Both the position numbers and the translations under genes were made by a program. Shown piece by piece: positions 34,587 to 45,048 of a stretch of DNA of 64,000 nt. The notes under the pieces were generated by a model that searched no databases, was not told the origin of the DNA, and saw only the letters and a list, made by a program, of their open reading frames with translations. The stretch is from Roseobacter denitrificans OCh 114 (GTDB lineage Bacteria > Pseudomonadota > Alphaproteobacteria > Rhodobacterales > Rhodobacteraceae). Numbering within the stretch: position 1 is the stretch's first letter; each line of letters opens with the position of its first letter. Where the stretch lies: contig NC_008209.1 of assembly GCF_000014045.1 (NCBI RefSeq), positions 1,449,001-1,513,000 on the forward strand. Direction: 5' to 3'.

Positions 34587-35953
34587 TCCGCAGCCACCGG
34601 TTGTTTGTCGCTGGGCGAGATGATCTCCTTGCGGGGGACTGCCACGGCGTAGATGAACAACAGCGCCCCAAGGACCACGGCGATGCCGGAGCCGAACCGC
34701 ATCCAGTAGAAGATGGTGATCGCATCCTGAACATCCATGAAATAGTCGCCCTGCACGCGCTGTGCATGGGTTTGGACCGTGCCTGCGAAGGTCAGCACGA
34801 AGGTCATGAAGGTCATACCACCGGCCATCAGCCAGAAGGACGCCATGTTCAGCACCTGATTGTAGGGATCACGCTTGCGCAGGATCGGGAAGGCATAGCT
34901 GAAGATCGCGAGGTTCAGCGATACATAGGCCCCAAAGAAGGCAAGGTGCCCATGCGCGGCGGTGATCTGCGTGCCATGGGTGTAGTAGTTGATCCCGTGC
35001 AGCGTGTGCAGAAAGCCCCAGACACCGGCCCCGAAGAACGCCAGCGTCGCACAGCCCAGCGACCACAGCAGAGCGGCCTTGTTGGGGTGATCCTTGCGGC
35101 CTTTCCAAACCATGACAAAGGCAAAGGCCATCATGCCAAAGAAGGGAACGACTTCGAGGGCGGAGAAGATCGACCCGATCCACTGCCAGTAGCCCGGTGT
35201 CCCGATCCAGAAATAGTGGTGACCGGTGCCGAGGATGCCCGAGAACAGCGCGGTAGCAACGATCAGATAGAGCCATTTTTCGATGATCTCACGGTCAACA
35301 CCTGTCAGTTTGAGCATCAGGAATGCCAGTACCGACGCCATGACCAACTCCCATGTGCCTTCGACCCACAGGTGAACGACGTACCACCAGTACATCTTGT
35401 CCAGCGCGAGGTTTGACGGGTTGTAGAAAGCAAAGAGAAACAGGAGCGTCAGCCCCCACAGACCCAGCAGCAGCACGTTGGTGATCGCAGTCTTGCGGCC
35501 TTGCAGCACGGTCATGGAGATGTTGTACATGAAGATCAACGCGGCCACGACAATGCCCATCTTGACCCAGACGGGTTGTTCCAGGAACTCGCGCCCCTCT
35601 TTGCCCAAGAGCCAGTTGCCCTCAAAGAGGTTGAACAGATAGGTCACAACAACGCCGAGCGTGCCCAGCACCATGATCGCCAGCTGGAGGTAGGCCAGCA
35701 GCGGCGAGTGGATTTCACGCTCTGATTCCTCGGGGATGACAAAGTACGCCGCCCCCATGAAGCCCAGCAGCAGCCAGACGATCAGGGAGTTCGTGTGCAG
35801 CATGCGCACGATGTTGAAGGGCAGGATTTCGGACAGGAAGTTGGGGCTGACATAGATCCAGCCCAGCAGCAGACCCCCCGAAACCTGAATGGCAAACAGC
35901 CCGAGCGCTACGGCAAAGTAGACAAGGGCAATGGATTGAGATTGGTATTTCAT
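34583..35953 (-). CDS. norB: NorB, nitric oxide reductase catalytic subunit
   Basis: The 456-residue integral membrane protein has about 12 helices and the heme/non-heme iron ligands expected of cNOR: RMLHTNSLIVWLL near the start, VVHLWVEGTWELV (FeB region) and GTGHHYFWIG in the middle, and HGHLAFFGAYVSLN later. With NorC it reduces two NO to N2O at the inner membrane. It begins nine bases after norC. Confidence 0.97.
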   Translation of the reverse strand: MKYQSQSIALVYFAVALGLFAIQVSGGLLLGWIYVSPNFLSEILPFNIVRMLHTNSLIVWLLLGFMGAAYFVIPEESEREIHSPLLAYLQLAIMVLGTLGVVVTYLFNLFEGNWLLGKEGREFLEQPVWVKMGIVVAALIFMYNISMTVLQGRKTAITNVLLLGLWGLTLLFLFAFYNPSNLALDKMYWWYVVHLWVEGTWELVMASVLAFLMLKLTGVDREIIEKWLYLIVATALFSGILGTGHHYFWIGTPGYWQWIGSIFSALEVVPFFGMMAFAFVMVWKGRKDHPNKAALLWSLGCATLAFFGAGVWGFLHTLHGINYYTHGTQITAAHGHLAFFGAYVSLNLAIFSYAFPILRKRDPYNQVLNMASFWLMAGGMTFMTFVLTFAGTVQTHAQRVQGDYFMDVQDAITIFYWMRFGSGIAVVLGALLFIYAVAVPRKEIISPSDKQPVAAE

Positions 35954-35962
35954 GGTGTTTCC

Positions 35963-36415
35963 TTATCCAGCGTCGTTCGGTGGCCAGTCCTGATTGCGGA
36001 TCGTGTTGGTCCACAGCAGGAAGTCGCTCAACGCGCGATACTCTTCGTCGTTCAGGCCAAAGTTTGGCATCTGACGGCGCCCCTCGATGCCGGTGGGCAT
36101 GGCGTCCATCCACCCCTTCAGGGCCTCGAACGCGGCATCCGGGTCGTCCTCGACGCCCCAGCGTGTCATCACATTGCCCAGTTCAGGCGCAAAGTACGCC
36201 CCCTCACCGAGGATGGAATGACAGTTCACACAGCCGTGGATTTCCCACAGGTGCTTGCCGTGCTCGACCTCTGCGGTCAGCGTGGCTGCATCCGTGGAGG
36301 TGGTGACGATGTATCTGTGTGAATGGACCGAAAGTCCGACAAAGATGAGTATGAAAAATAATGACCCGCCATAGAATATGTTACGGGCCATGGAAGTCGT
36401 GAGAACGTCACGCAT
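35963..36415 (-). CDS. norC: NorC, cytochrome c subunit of nitric oxide reductase
   Basis: The 150-residue protein has one N-terminal membrane anchor (about 13-32) and a periplasmic heme c domain with C62-V-N-C65-H66; the axial methionine is in GRRQMPNFG. It transfers electrons to NorB. AAAGGAGC precedes the ATG. Upstream lie an 11-bp stem and a Dnr-like box. Confidence 0.96.
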   Translation of the reverse strand: MRDVLTTSMARNIFYGGSLFFILIFVGLSVHSHRYIVTTSTDAATLTAEVEHGKHLWEIHGCVNCHSILGEGAYFAPELGNVMTRWGVEDDPDAAFEALKGWMDAMPTGIEGRRQMPNFGLNDEEYRALSDFLLWTNTIRNQDWPPNDAG

Positions 36416-36455
36416 CCTTTGCTCCTTTTGATAGCAGGCCTATGAAAACACGATG

Positions 36456-36482
36456 GTTAAGGCGGCGCGTTGCCGCCTTAAC
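36456..36482 (-). terminator. 11-bp perfect stem-loop between the cytochrome c gene and norC
   Basis: GTTAAGGCGGC (36456-36466) pairs with GCCGCCTTAAC (36472-36482) around a 5-base loop. It lies 16 bases past the cytochrome c stop. No T-run follows on the minus strand, so it may be a weak terminator or an RNA-stabilising stem. Its right arm shares five bases with the box at 36478-36491. Confidence 0.45.
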
Positions 36483-36491
36483 AAAAGTCAA
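36478..36491 (-). promoter_or_regulatory. Dnr/FNR-like box upstream of norC
   Basis: On the minus strand the site reads TTGACTTTTGTTAA, one base off the perfect TTGAC-N4-GTCAA seen at nosR. It lies 62 bases upstream of the norC start. It suggests that norCBQDEF has its own NO-responsive promoter within the longer nirI-cyc-nor run. Confidence 0.5.
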
Positions 36492-36498
36492 GCTGGGC

Positions 36499-36876
36499 TC
36501 AGTTGAAGGTCGCGAGATAGGCGATGACATCCGCGATATCGTCGTCTTTCCGAAGGCCCGCAAAGCTCATCTTGGTCTTGGGCATGTATTCCTTGGGTTT
36601 CTTGAGAAAGGCCGCCATCTCCTCTTCGGTCCAGACTAGACCGTCAGCGGCCATCGTCATCAACGCATCCGAATATTTGAAATCAGGATTGGCCCCCGCA
36701 GCGGCCCCCATGATGCCGTTCAACGTCGGGCCCACCTTGTTCTTGGCGTCCTCGCCCACGGCGTGACAGGCTTTGCATTTGCGAAAGACCTTTTCGCCGC
36801 TCGCAGGGTCGCCCGAGGCGAAGGCGGGGGCCGCGAGGGTCAGGGCCAGCAGGCCGGCTGTGAGTTTCTGGAACAT
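36499..36876 (-). CDS. Periplasmic class I cytochrome c (c2/c550 type)
   Basis: The 125-residue protein has a signal peptide (1-20, ending AFA), a heme c site C34-K-A-C37-H38 and a likely axial methionine M103 in PKTKMSFAG. It is probably the mobile electron carrier from the bc1 complex to NirS and NorCB. It lies between nirI and norC on the same strand, which supports this role. A cycA-like housekeeping cytochrome c2 would be longer and elsewhere, so this may be a denitrification-specific copy. Confidence 0.9.
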   Translation of the reverse strand: MFQKLTAGLLALTLAAPAFASGDPASGEKVFRKCKACHAVGEDAKNKVGPTLNGIMGAAAGANPDFKYSDALMTMAADGLVWTEEEMAAFLKKPKEYMPKTKMSFAGLRKDDDIADVIAYLATFN

Positions 36877-36899
36877 GAATTTGTCCTTTCAGATCAGAG

Positions 36900-38870
36900 T
36901 TATGCCGCGCGATTGCGACGTTTGAGAACCGTACAGGTGTGCGGCTCGTGAAAGATCATCTGGCAGCGAAGACAGAGGATGCATTCGTTTGGGTTGATGC
37001 GCCCGAGCGGATCGATGGCGCCCACGGTGCATTGTTGTTCACACAGGCGGCATTCGCGTCCGCATTGGGGACGCCGGCGCAGCCAGTCAAAGATTTTCAG
37101 CTTGGCCGGGATCGCAAGCGCAGCCCCCAGCGGGCAGAGGTAGCGGCAATAGGCCCTCTCAACGAAAAGCCCCACGAACAGGATCGCACCGACAAACAGC
37201 AGGAAGGGCCAGCTGCGCATGAACCGCAGGGAAATCGCGGTCTTGAACGGCTCCGCCTCGGCGAGGATCAACGCGTCTTTCATCGAATAAAACGACAGGC
37301 CGAGGATCGCCAGAAACAGCGTATATTTGATGATCCACAGCCGTTCATGCACCGCATGCGGCACGGCGACCTGTTTGATGCCCAGACGGCGCGCGGCCTG
37401 GTTTGACAACTCCTGCAGCGCCCCGAATGGGCACAGCCAGCCACAAAAAACGCCCCGGCCCCAGAACAGCAGACCAAGGGCGGTGAACCCCCAGAGCACA
37501 AAGATCAGTGGTTCGATCAGGAAGACTTCCCATTTGAACCCGTTGAGCAGCGAATGGACAAAGGCAACCACCTGCACCACGGAGAGTTGCGCACCCAAGA
37601 CAAGCCCCAGCCAAAGGAAGGTGACAGACAGAAAACCCATCCGCGTCCAAAGCCAGAGGCGTGGGCGTTTCACGAAGGCGTCCTGGAAAAACAGGATCGT
37701 AAAGAGCGTGCCAAGCATAACTGCAAGCCCGATCAGGGGCCCTTGCTTTTCCTGCCATGCCGCTTGCCATGCGGGCGGCGGGGTGGGCAGGGCGGCAGCG
37801 GGGGTCAGGAATCTGTCGACCAGTTCGAACGGCACCGAGATCGGGAAAACCGCATCGCCACGGGTGGCGGTAATGGTCACGGTGAAAGGTTCGCCAAGGT
37901 CGACCTGATCACGCGGAATGGCAAAGAGGCTGGCCTCTTTCACCTCTGGCGCGTCGTCCGGTTCGAACTGGTTCAGGCGCTGGTAGCCTGATGACAGCGG
38001 CGTGAATTGCCGCCCGTCCTGTTCCAGTATCACCCGGTCGAAAACCCCGGACCTGCGCCAGGCGGTGCCGCGGTGCGAGTGCAGACCCCGGCTGGCGATC
38101 AGCAGCGCGTCATGATCCGCGGGCAGGGCGGCGATGGCGCGGCGAAATCCCTGCGCGCCCAACAGGTTCTGCCCGATCGTGGCCGGGTCCAGCACGCTGA
38201 TCCATGTTTCAAGGAATATGCCGTCCTTGTCGGGGATCGGCGGGTTTGCATCTGGCAAGGCCGCACGCGCATCGCGCAGGCTCACGATTTTCGTGGCGAA
38301 GGCGCCCATCTGGGTCAAGCTGGCCCAGTTTGCTGGTTCAAAGGACATACGGTCAATGCCCCCGTGATCCGCATGGGCCAGCAATCGCGCGGTGTGCAGA
38401 ATCGAATCGCGAATCACCCCTGTGGATACGGTCGCGCGGCTGATGATGTCGGGCGCGTCGCCCTCAAGGCCCTGCGCGCCCATGCGCAAGCCCGCGAAAC
38501 GATCCACGTAATCGGCAATGTCCTGATCCGATATGCCCAGCGTCAGGATAGGTTCCGCATGTTCAATCAGACGCGCCCCGGTGATGGTGCCCGAACCGTC
38601 CACAGCGACCAGAATGTCCAGCGGTTTGCCTGAATAACCGGTGGATTTCAGCACTTCCCAGGTGGAGCCGATGTGCCCCAGCACGCGGCGGTCGCCCGCG
38701 TCCAGAACTTGCCAGTGGGGCAGGGGCGCTTCTTGTCTTTGCACCAGCACCTGCGCTGTGTCCGCGTCGACCAAAGCGCGCGCCATTTGGGGGTCGGGGG
38801 TGGTCTCTGCCCACGCGTAAAACGCGCTCCAAAAGAGCGCGAGGATCGCGAACATCAAAGGTCTTGCCAT
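36900..38870 (-). CDS. nirI: NirI, NosR-like membrane flavo-iron-sulfur protein
   Basis: The 656-residue protein parallels NosR. It has a signal peptide (1-21), a periplasmic FMN-binding-like domain, membrane helices from about residue 385, CGWLCP and CRYLCP motifs, and two C-terminal cysteine sets (CGRECRLCEQQC and CILCLRC). NirI is needed for nirS expression or activity in Paracoccus. Where NosR has the flavinylation motif SGATVT, NirI reads SRATVS (144-149), with arginine replacing the glycine. The ATG at 38870 is preferred because GGAAAG lies upstream; a GTG four codons earlier is possible. It is divergent from nirS with a shared box at 38921-38934. Confidence 0.93.
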   Translation of the reverse strand: MARPLMFAILALFWSAFYAWAETTPDPQMARALVDADTAQVLVQRQEAPLPHWQVLDAGDRRVLGHIGSTWEVLKSTGYSGKPLDILVAVDGSGTITGARLIEHAEPILTLGISDQDIADYVDRFAGLRMGAQGLEGDAPDIISRATVSTGVIRDSILHTARLLAHADHGGIDRMSFEPANWASLTQMGAFATKIVSLRDARAALPDANPPIPDKDGIFLETWISVLDPATIGQNLLGAQGFRRAIAALPADHDALLIASRGLHSHRGTAWRRSGVFDRVILEQDGRQFTPLSSGYQRLNQFEPDDAPEVKEASLFAIPRDQVDLGEPFTVTITATRGDAVFPISVPFELVDRFLTPAAALPTPPPAWQAAWQEKQGPLIGLAVMLGTLFTILFFQDAFVKRPRLWLWTRMGFLSVTFLWLGLVLGAQLSVVQVVAFVHSLLNGFKWEVFLIEPLIFVLWGFTALGLLFWGRGVFCGWLCPFGALQELSNQAARRLGIKQVAVPHAVHERLWIIKYTLFLAILGLSFYSMKDALILAEAEPFKTAISLRFMRSWPFLLFVGAILFVGLFVERAYCRYLCPLGAALAIPAKLKIFDWLRRRPQCGRECRLCEQQCTVGAIDPLGRINPNECILCLRCQMIFHEPHTCTVLKRRNRAA

Positions 38871-38920
38871 GGCTCTTTCCACCTTGAAAACAACCCTGAC
38901 AAGGTCCGGCCCACCGCGTC

Positions 38921-40742
<1,822 letters not shown>

Positions 40743-40762
40743 CATCTTTTGCGCAAACCGGG

Positions 40763-40796
40763 CGCGGCAGGACTCTCCCCCCTGCCGCGCTTTTTC
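40763..40796 (+). terminator. Rho-independent terminator after nirS
   Basis: GCGCGGCAGG (40763-40772) pairs with CCTGCCGCGC (40782-40791) and is followed by five T. It stands between nirS and nirE and probably makes the abundant nirS message separate from a weaker read-through message for nirECFDLGHJN. Confidence 0.85.
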
Positions 40797-40841
40797 CAAC
40801 ACTGTGGCCCCAAAATGCAACTGAACTGGTAAGGACTTGAA

Positions 40842-41645
40842 ATGCTGAAGAAAATGAACCAAGGTCAGGTCTTTTTGGTCGGTGCAGGGCCGGGCGATCC
40901 CGAATTGCTGACGCTGCGCGCGCTGCGGATGATCCAATCAGCGGATGTGGTGGTCCATGATCGGCTGGTATCACGCGATATCATGGCGCTCGTGCCTGCG
41001 GGTGTGCGTCGGATCAATGTGGGCAAGAAACCCAACCACCATCCGGTGCCGCAGGATGAAATCAATGCCCTGTTGGTGCAATTGGTTCAGGAGGGGGCGA
41101 CCGTCGCCCGCCTCAAAGGCGGCGACCCGATGATTTTCGGACGCGGTTCCGAAGAGGCCGCCGTTCTGCACGCCGCCGGTATCAAGGTGAGTTACGCTCC
41201 CGGTATCACAGCCGCGCAGGGCGTGTCTGCATCAACGGGCGTGCCGCTGACGCACCGCGGATTGGCCACGGGCGTGCGCTATGTCACCGGTCATTGTCAG
41301 GCCAACCGTCCGCTTGACCTCGACTGGGACGGGTTGGCGGATGCGGATACCACGCTGGTCGTCTATATGGGCCACGCCAATATGCAACAGATCGCGGCTG
41401 GCCTGATCGAACGCGGGCTGCCTGCGGAACATCCGGTTCTGGTGGTCGCAAATGGCACGCGGCCCAATGAAACCCGTCTCGTGACGCAATTGGGAGCCTT
41501 GCAGATCAAACGTGCCAATATTCCCGTGCCCGGTCCGGTTCTGTTCATCGTGGGCCGCGTCGTCACCCTGATCGACAGCGAGGACAGCACGGCGGCGGAC
41601 ACGCTTCTCCGGGCCCCCGAACTGCAGCGGGTGCTGCATGGCTAG
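40842..41645 (+). CDS. nirE: NirE, uroporphyrinogen-III C-methyltransferase
   Basis: The 267-residue SAM-dependent enzyme methylates uroporphyrinogen III twice to give precorrin-2, the entry step of heme d1 synthesis. Motifs VGAGPGDPELLTLRA (13-27), VVHDRLVS, RLKGGDPMIFGRGSEE and PGITAAQGVSASTGVPLTHRG are those of SUMT/CobA. It overlaps nirC by eight bases. Confidence 0.94.
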   Translation: MLKKMNQGQVFLVGAGPGDPELLTLRALRMIQSADVVVHDRLVSRDIMALVPAGVRRINVGKKPNHHPVPQDEINALLVQLVQEGATVARLKGGDPMIFGRGSEEAAVLHAAGIKVSYAPGITAAQGVSASTGVPLTHRGLATGVRYVTGHCQANRPLDLDWDGLADADTTLVVYMGHANMQQIAAGLIERGLPAEHPVLVVANGTRPNETRLVTQLGALQIKRANIPVPGPVLFIVGRVVTLIDSEDSTAADTLLRAPELQRVLHG

Positions 41646-41955
41646 GGCGGTCGCATTGCTGGCGATATCTGTGCTTGCCGCGCCCTCTCTCGCTGCCGAA
41701 GCACTGCCGCAAGCCGAACAGGACCGCCTTGCGCATTTCGTGCAACAGGATTGCGGGTCATGCCATGGTCTCAAGATGACCGGGGGTCTTGGCAGCCCGA
41801 TCACGCCGGAGGCCCTTGAGGGGCACACGGTCGATGGTCTGACGTCGATCATTCTGGATGGCATTCCGGGGACGGCCATGCCGCCCTGGCGTCCGCTCTT
41901 AACCGAAATCGAGGCACAATGGATTGCCGAATACCTGCTGGAGATCAGCCCGTGA
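41638..41955 (+). CDS. nirC: NirC, periplasmic c-type cytochrome
   Basis: The 105-residue protein has a signal peptide (1-20) and a single heme site C39-G-S-C42-H43, with a candidate ligand methionine in GTAMPPWRP. NirC can donate electrons to NirS or act in heme d1 maturation. It is translationally coupled to nirE and nirF. Confidence 0.9.
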   Translation: MARAVALLAISVLAAPSLAAEALPQAEQDRLAHFVQQDCGSCHGLKMTGGLGSPITPEALEGHTVDGLTSIILDGIPGTAMPPWRPLLTEIEAQWIAEYLLEISP

Positions 41956-43106
41956 TGCGCCTGATGAGTTTCCTGTCCCTCTTGTTGGTCCTTGCCCTGC
42001 CCGCCACAGCCGAGGTGGAGGTCCACGCCACGGGCGATCTGGGCGTCGTGATTGAACGCACAACCGGGTCTGTGCTGATCGTGGATCAATCCGATATGGA
42101 TGTGCTCGCCCGGGTTGAAGGGTTTGGCGATCTGTCCCATGCCAGTGCGGTATTCTCACCCGATGCGCGCTTTGCCTATATTTTTGGCCGCGACGGCGGG
42201 TTGACCAAGCTCGATCTGGTCACACAAACCATCGCAGGCCGGGTCATACAGGCGGGCAATTCCATCGGCGGGGCCATTTCCGACGATGGGCATCTCGTGG
42301 CGGTTTCCAACTACGAACCGGGCGGTGTGCGGGTGTTTGATGCGCAAACACTTGATCTGGTTGCGAATTTCCCAACGCAGTCGAAAACCATTGGCCTTGT
42401 GGATGCTCCCGGCGGACGGTTCGTCTTTTCCATGTGGGACACGGGCGAGACGTGGATTGTCGACATGTCCGATGCCACGCCTGATGTCACAAAAATCACT
42501 GGCATGGGCGCAAATCCCTATGATGCGCTGATCACCGGCGACGGGCGTCGCTACATTGTGGGGCTGTTTGGCGAGGACGGTATGAGCACGCTTGACCTGT
42601 GGTCAGATGCGCCGGTCGCACAGCGTATTCTGCCCGGTTATGGCCGTGGCGAAGAACCGCTGCCGGTCTACAAGATGCCCCACCTTGAAGGCTGGGCGCT
42701 GGCAGGGGACCGTTTTGCCCTGCCTGCGGTCGGACGCCACGAATTGCTTTGGCTCGATGCGCAACGATTGACCGAACTGGGGCGCACGAAAACCCATGGC
42801 CAGCCGGTTTTCGCCGTGGCACGCCCCGACGGGCGGCACGTCTGGGTGAATTACGCCCATCCTCACAATGACACGGTTCAGGTGATCGAAGCCGCATCGG
42901 GCGAAGTCCTGCACAGCCTCAAACCCGGCCCCGCCGTATTGCACATGGAATTCACCGCGCGCGGTCATCAGGTCTGGGTGTCGGTGCGCGATGCCAACCG
43001 GATCGACATCTACGACACGCAAACCTTTGAGAAAATCGGAGAGATCCCGGCAGAAACCCCATCGGGCATCTTTTTCACCGCAAGGGCCCATCGCATTGGG
43101 CTTTGA
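41955..43106 (+). CDS. nirF: NirF, heme d1 biosynthesis protein
   Basis: The 383-residue protein has a signal peptide (about 1-18) and an eight-bladed propeller related to the d1 domain of NirS but without heme c. NirF is required for heme d1 synthesis and binds d1 or its precursor dihydro-heme d1. The ATG at 41955 overlaps the nirC stop (ATGA-type) and gives the signal peptide. Confidence 0.92.
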   Translation: MRLMSFLSLLLVLALPATAEVEVHATGDLGVVIERTTGSVLIVDQSDMDVLARVEGFGDLSHASAVFSPDARFAYIFGRDGGLTKLDLVTQTIAGRVIQAGNSIGGAISDDGHLVAVSNYEPGGVRVFDAQTLDLVANFPTQSKTIGLVDAPGGRFVFSMWDTGETWIVDMSDATPDVTKITGMGANPYDALITGDGRRYIVGLFGEDGMSTLDLWSDAPVAQRILPGYGRGEEPLPVYKMPHLEGWALAGDRFALPAVGRHELLWLDAQRLTELGRTKTHGQPVFAVARPDGRHVWVNYAHPHNDTVQVIEAASGEVLHSLKPGPAVLHMEFTARGHQVWVSVRDANRIDIYDTQTFEKIGEIPAETPSGIFFTARAHRIGL

Positions 43107-43116
43107 GAGGACACAT

Positions 43117-44121
43117 ATGACGCTGGATGCGCTCGACTGGAGGCTGATGAACGACTGGCAACGTGCCTTGCCGCTCGTGTCACGCCCGTTTGACGAAATA
43201 GCGCGCCGTCTTGATACATCAGAGGCGTGCATCATTGAACGGCTGCAAAAGCTGCTGGAAACCGGCGCGATCAGCCGGATCGGGGCCACTTGCCGGCCCA
43301 ACACGCTGGCCGCAAGCACGCTTGCCGCCGTTGCAGCACCCGAAGGCCAGATCGAAGAAATCGCCGCCGTGATCAATGCGCAGGAAGGGGTCAACCATTC
43401 CTATGAGCGCGAAAACAAATGGAATATCTGGTTTGTCGCCACCGGGCCGACGCGCGCTTTTGTCGATGACATCCTGCGGCGGATTACGCAACAGACCGGC
43501 CTGCGGGTGCTGGATCTGCGGCTTGAGCGGCCCTTCAACGTGGATCTTGGCTTTGCGCTGGATGGGTCGAACGCGCTGCCGCAACCGCGCGCGGTCGATA
43601 TGGACATCAGGATCGAAGCCAGCGACCGCGCGATCATGCAGGCGCTTTCCGAAGGGATGACGCCCACCGCCTGCCCGTTTGCGGACCTCGCCGCGCGGCT
43701 GGGTCAGACCGAGGCTGAGGTGCTGGAGCGGGTCCGGGTACTGGCGCAGTCGGGTATCTTGTCGCGCATCGGCCTGATCGTGCGCCACCGGGCGCTGGGA
43801 TGGCGCGCCAATGCGATGTGCGTCTTCAATGTACCGCCGGATGAGGTCGAGGCCTGCGGACTTGCGTTGACCGCCGTGCAGGGGGTGACGCTCTGTTACG
43901 AGCGGCGCGCCGTGCCGGGGGTATGGCCCTATACGCTTTACTGCATGATCCACGGGCGCAGCCGCGCTGAAACGCTGGATGTTCTGAGCCAGGCCCGGGT
44001 GGCCGCGCGTCTGGTGCCCTATGAATACCGCGTCCTTTTCAGCACCCGCTGTTTTCGCCAGCAGGGTGCGCTGATCGTGGCGCCATCCAGCAAGACATCA
44101 GGAGAATCACATGCAGATTGA
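43117..44121 (+). CDS. nirDL: NirDL, fused siroheme decarboxylase subunits
   Basis: The 334-residue protein consists of two Lrp/AsnC-like units, about 1-155 (LDWRLMNDWQ, FDEIARRL) and about 165-320 (ASDRAIMQALS, FADLAARLG). It therefore corresponds to NirD and NirL joined, as in Paracoccus-type clusters. With NirG and NirH it decarboxylates siroheme to 12,18-didecarboxysiroheme. Conserved-looking YERENKWNIWFV and CYERRAVPGVWPYTLYCM lie in the two units. The gene overlaps nirG by 11 bases. Confidence 0.92.
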   Translation: MTLDALDWRLMNDWQRALPLVSRPFDEIARRLDTSEACIIERLQKLLETGAISRIGATCRPNTLAASTLAAVAAPEGQIEEIAAVINAQEGVNHSYERENKWNIWFVATGPTRAFVDDILRRITQQTGLRVLDLRLERPFNVDLGFALDGSNALPQPRAVDMDIRIEASDRAIMQALSEGMTPTACPFADLAARLGQTEAEVLERVRVLAQSGILSRIGLIVRHRALGWRANAMCVFNVPPDEVEACGLALTAVQGVTLCYERRAVPGVWPYTLYCMIHGRSRAETLDVLSQARVAARLVPYEYRVLFSTRCFRQQGALIVAPSSKTSGESHAD

Positions 44122-44560
44122 CGATACCGATCGGCAGATCATCAACGCGCTGCAAACCGGGTTTCCGATTGCGCCCCGCCCCTTTGCGCTGGCCGCTGAG
44201 CGTCTCGGACTGGCCGAGGGCGATCTGATCGCACGGCTGGCCCGCATGAAAGACGCAGGCATCATCACGCGTTTCGGCCCGTTTCTGGACGCAGCAGCCA
44301 TGGGCGGTGCCTTTTGCCTGTGTGCCATGGAAGTCCCGCCTGCGCAGTTCGAGGCGATGACCCGCACCGTCAACAGTTTCGATGAAGTGGCGCATAATTA
44401 TGCGCGCGATCACCGTCTGAACATGTGGTTCGTGCTGGCCACCGAGACTCCCGCGGGGATCACCGAGACCGCCGCGCGCATCGAGGCGGCAACCGGCCTG
44501 CCGGTGTTCCAGTTTCCCAAACTCAAGGAATTCTTCGTGGGCTTCCGGGTGGCGGCATGA
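44111..44560 (+). CDS. nirG: NirG, siroheme decarboxylase subunit
   Basis: The 149-residue Lrp/AsnC-like protein begins with DTDRQIINALQTGFPIAPRPF and has the family block YARDHRLNMWFVLATETP. It is one of the NirDLGH subunits that remove two acetate carboxyls of siroheme. It overlaps nirH by four bases. Confidence 0.9.
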   Translation: MQIDDTDRQIINALQTGFPIAPRPFALAAERLGLAEGDLIARLARMKDAGIITRFGPFLDAAAMGGAFCLCAMEVPPAQFEAMTRTVNSFDEVAHNYARDHRLNMWFVLATETPAGITETAARIEAATGLPVFQFPKLKEFFVGFRVAA

Positions 44561-45048
44561 GCATCTCACCCCAAGACCGCGCCCTGATCAAAGCCTGTCA
44601 GGCGGGCCTACCGCTGGTGCCGGAACCCTACGCGCAGATCGCCAAACAGCTGGATATGACACAGGCGGATGTGATGAACCGCCTTGAGGTGCTGTTGGGG
44701 CAGGGGGTCATCCGCCGTGTGGGCATTGCGCCCAATCACTATAAACTCGGCATGGCCGCCAACGGCATGACCGTCTGGGACATCGACGATGCGCAGGCCG
44801 AAGAACTGGGCGCGCTGGTCGGTGCGATGGAGGATGTGACCCATTGCTATCTGCGTCCGCGCAAGCGGCCCGTCTGGCCTTATAACCTTTTTGCCATGCT
44901 GCACGGCTCCACCCGCGACGAGGTTGAGGAAAAACGCCAGCATATCGTGCAATTGCTGGGCTCTGCGGTGCGCGCGCATGACGTGCTCTATTCGACGCAA
45001 ATCCTCAAGAAAACCGGTCTGCGACTGGCCAGTAAAGGAGCCACCTGA
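44557..45048 (+). CDS. nirH: NirH, siroheme decarboxylase subunit
   Basis: The 163-residue Lrp/AsnC-like protein starts [19 protein letters not shown] and contains [20 protein letters not shown], with the His and Arg residues conserved in these decarboxylases. The ATG at 44557 overlaps the nirG stop. It is coupled to nirJ by one shared base. Confidence 0.9.
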   Translation: MSISPQDRALIKACQAGLPLVPEPYAQIAKQLDMTQADVMNRLEVLLGQGVIRRVGIAPNHYKLGMAANGMTVWDIDDAQAEELGALVGAMEDVTHCYLRPRKRPVWPYNLFAMLHGSTRDEVEEKRQHIVQLLGSAVRAHDVLYSTQILKKTGLRLASKGAT

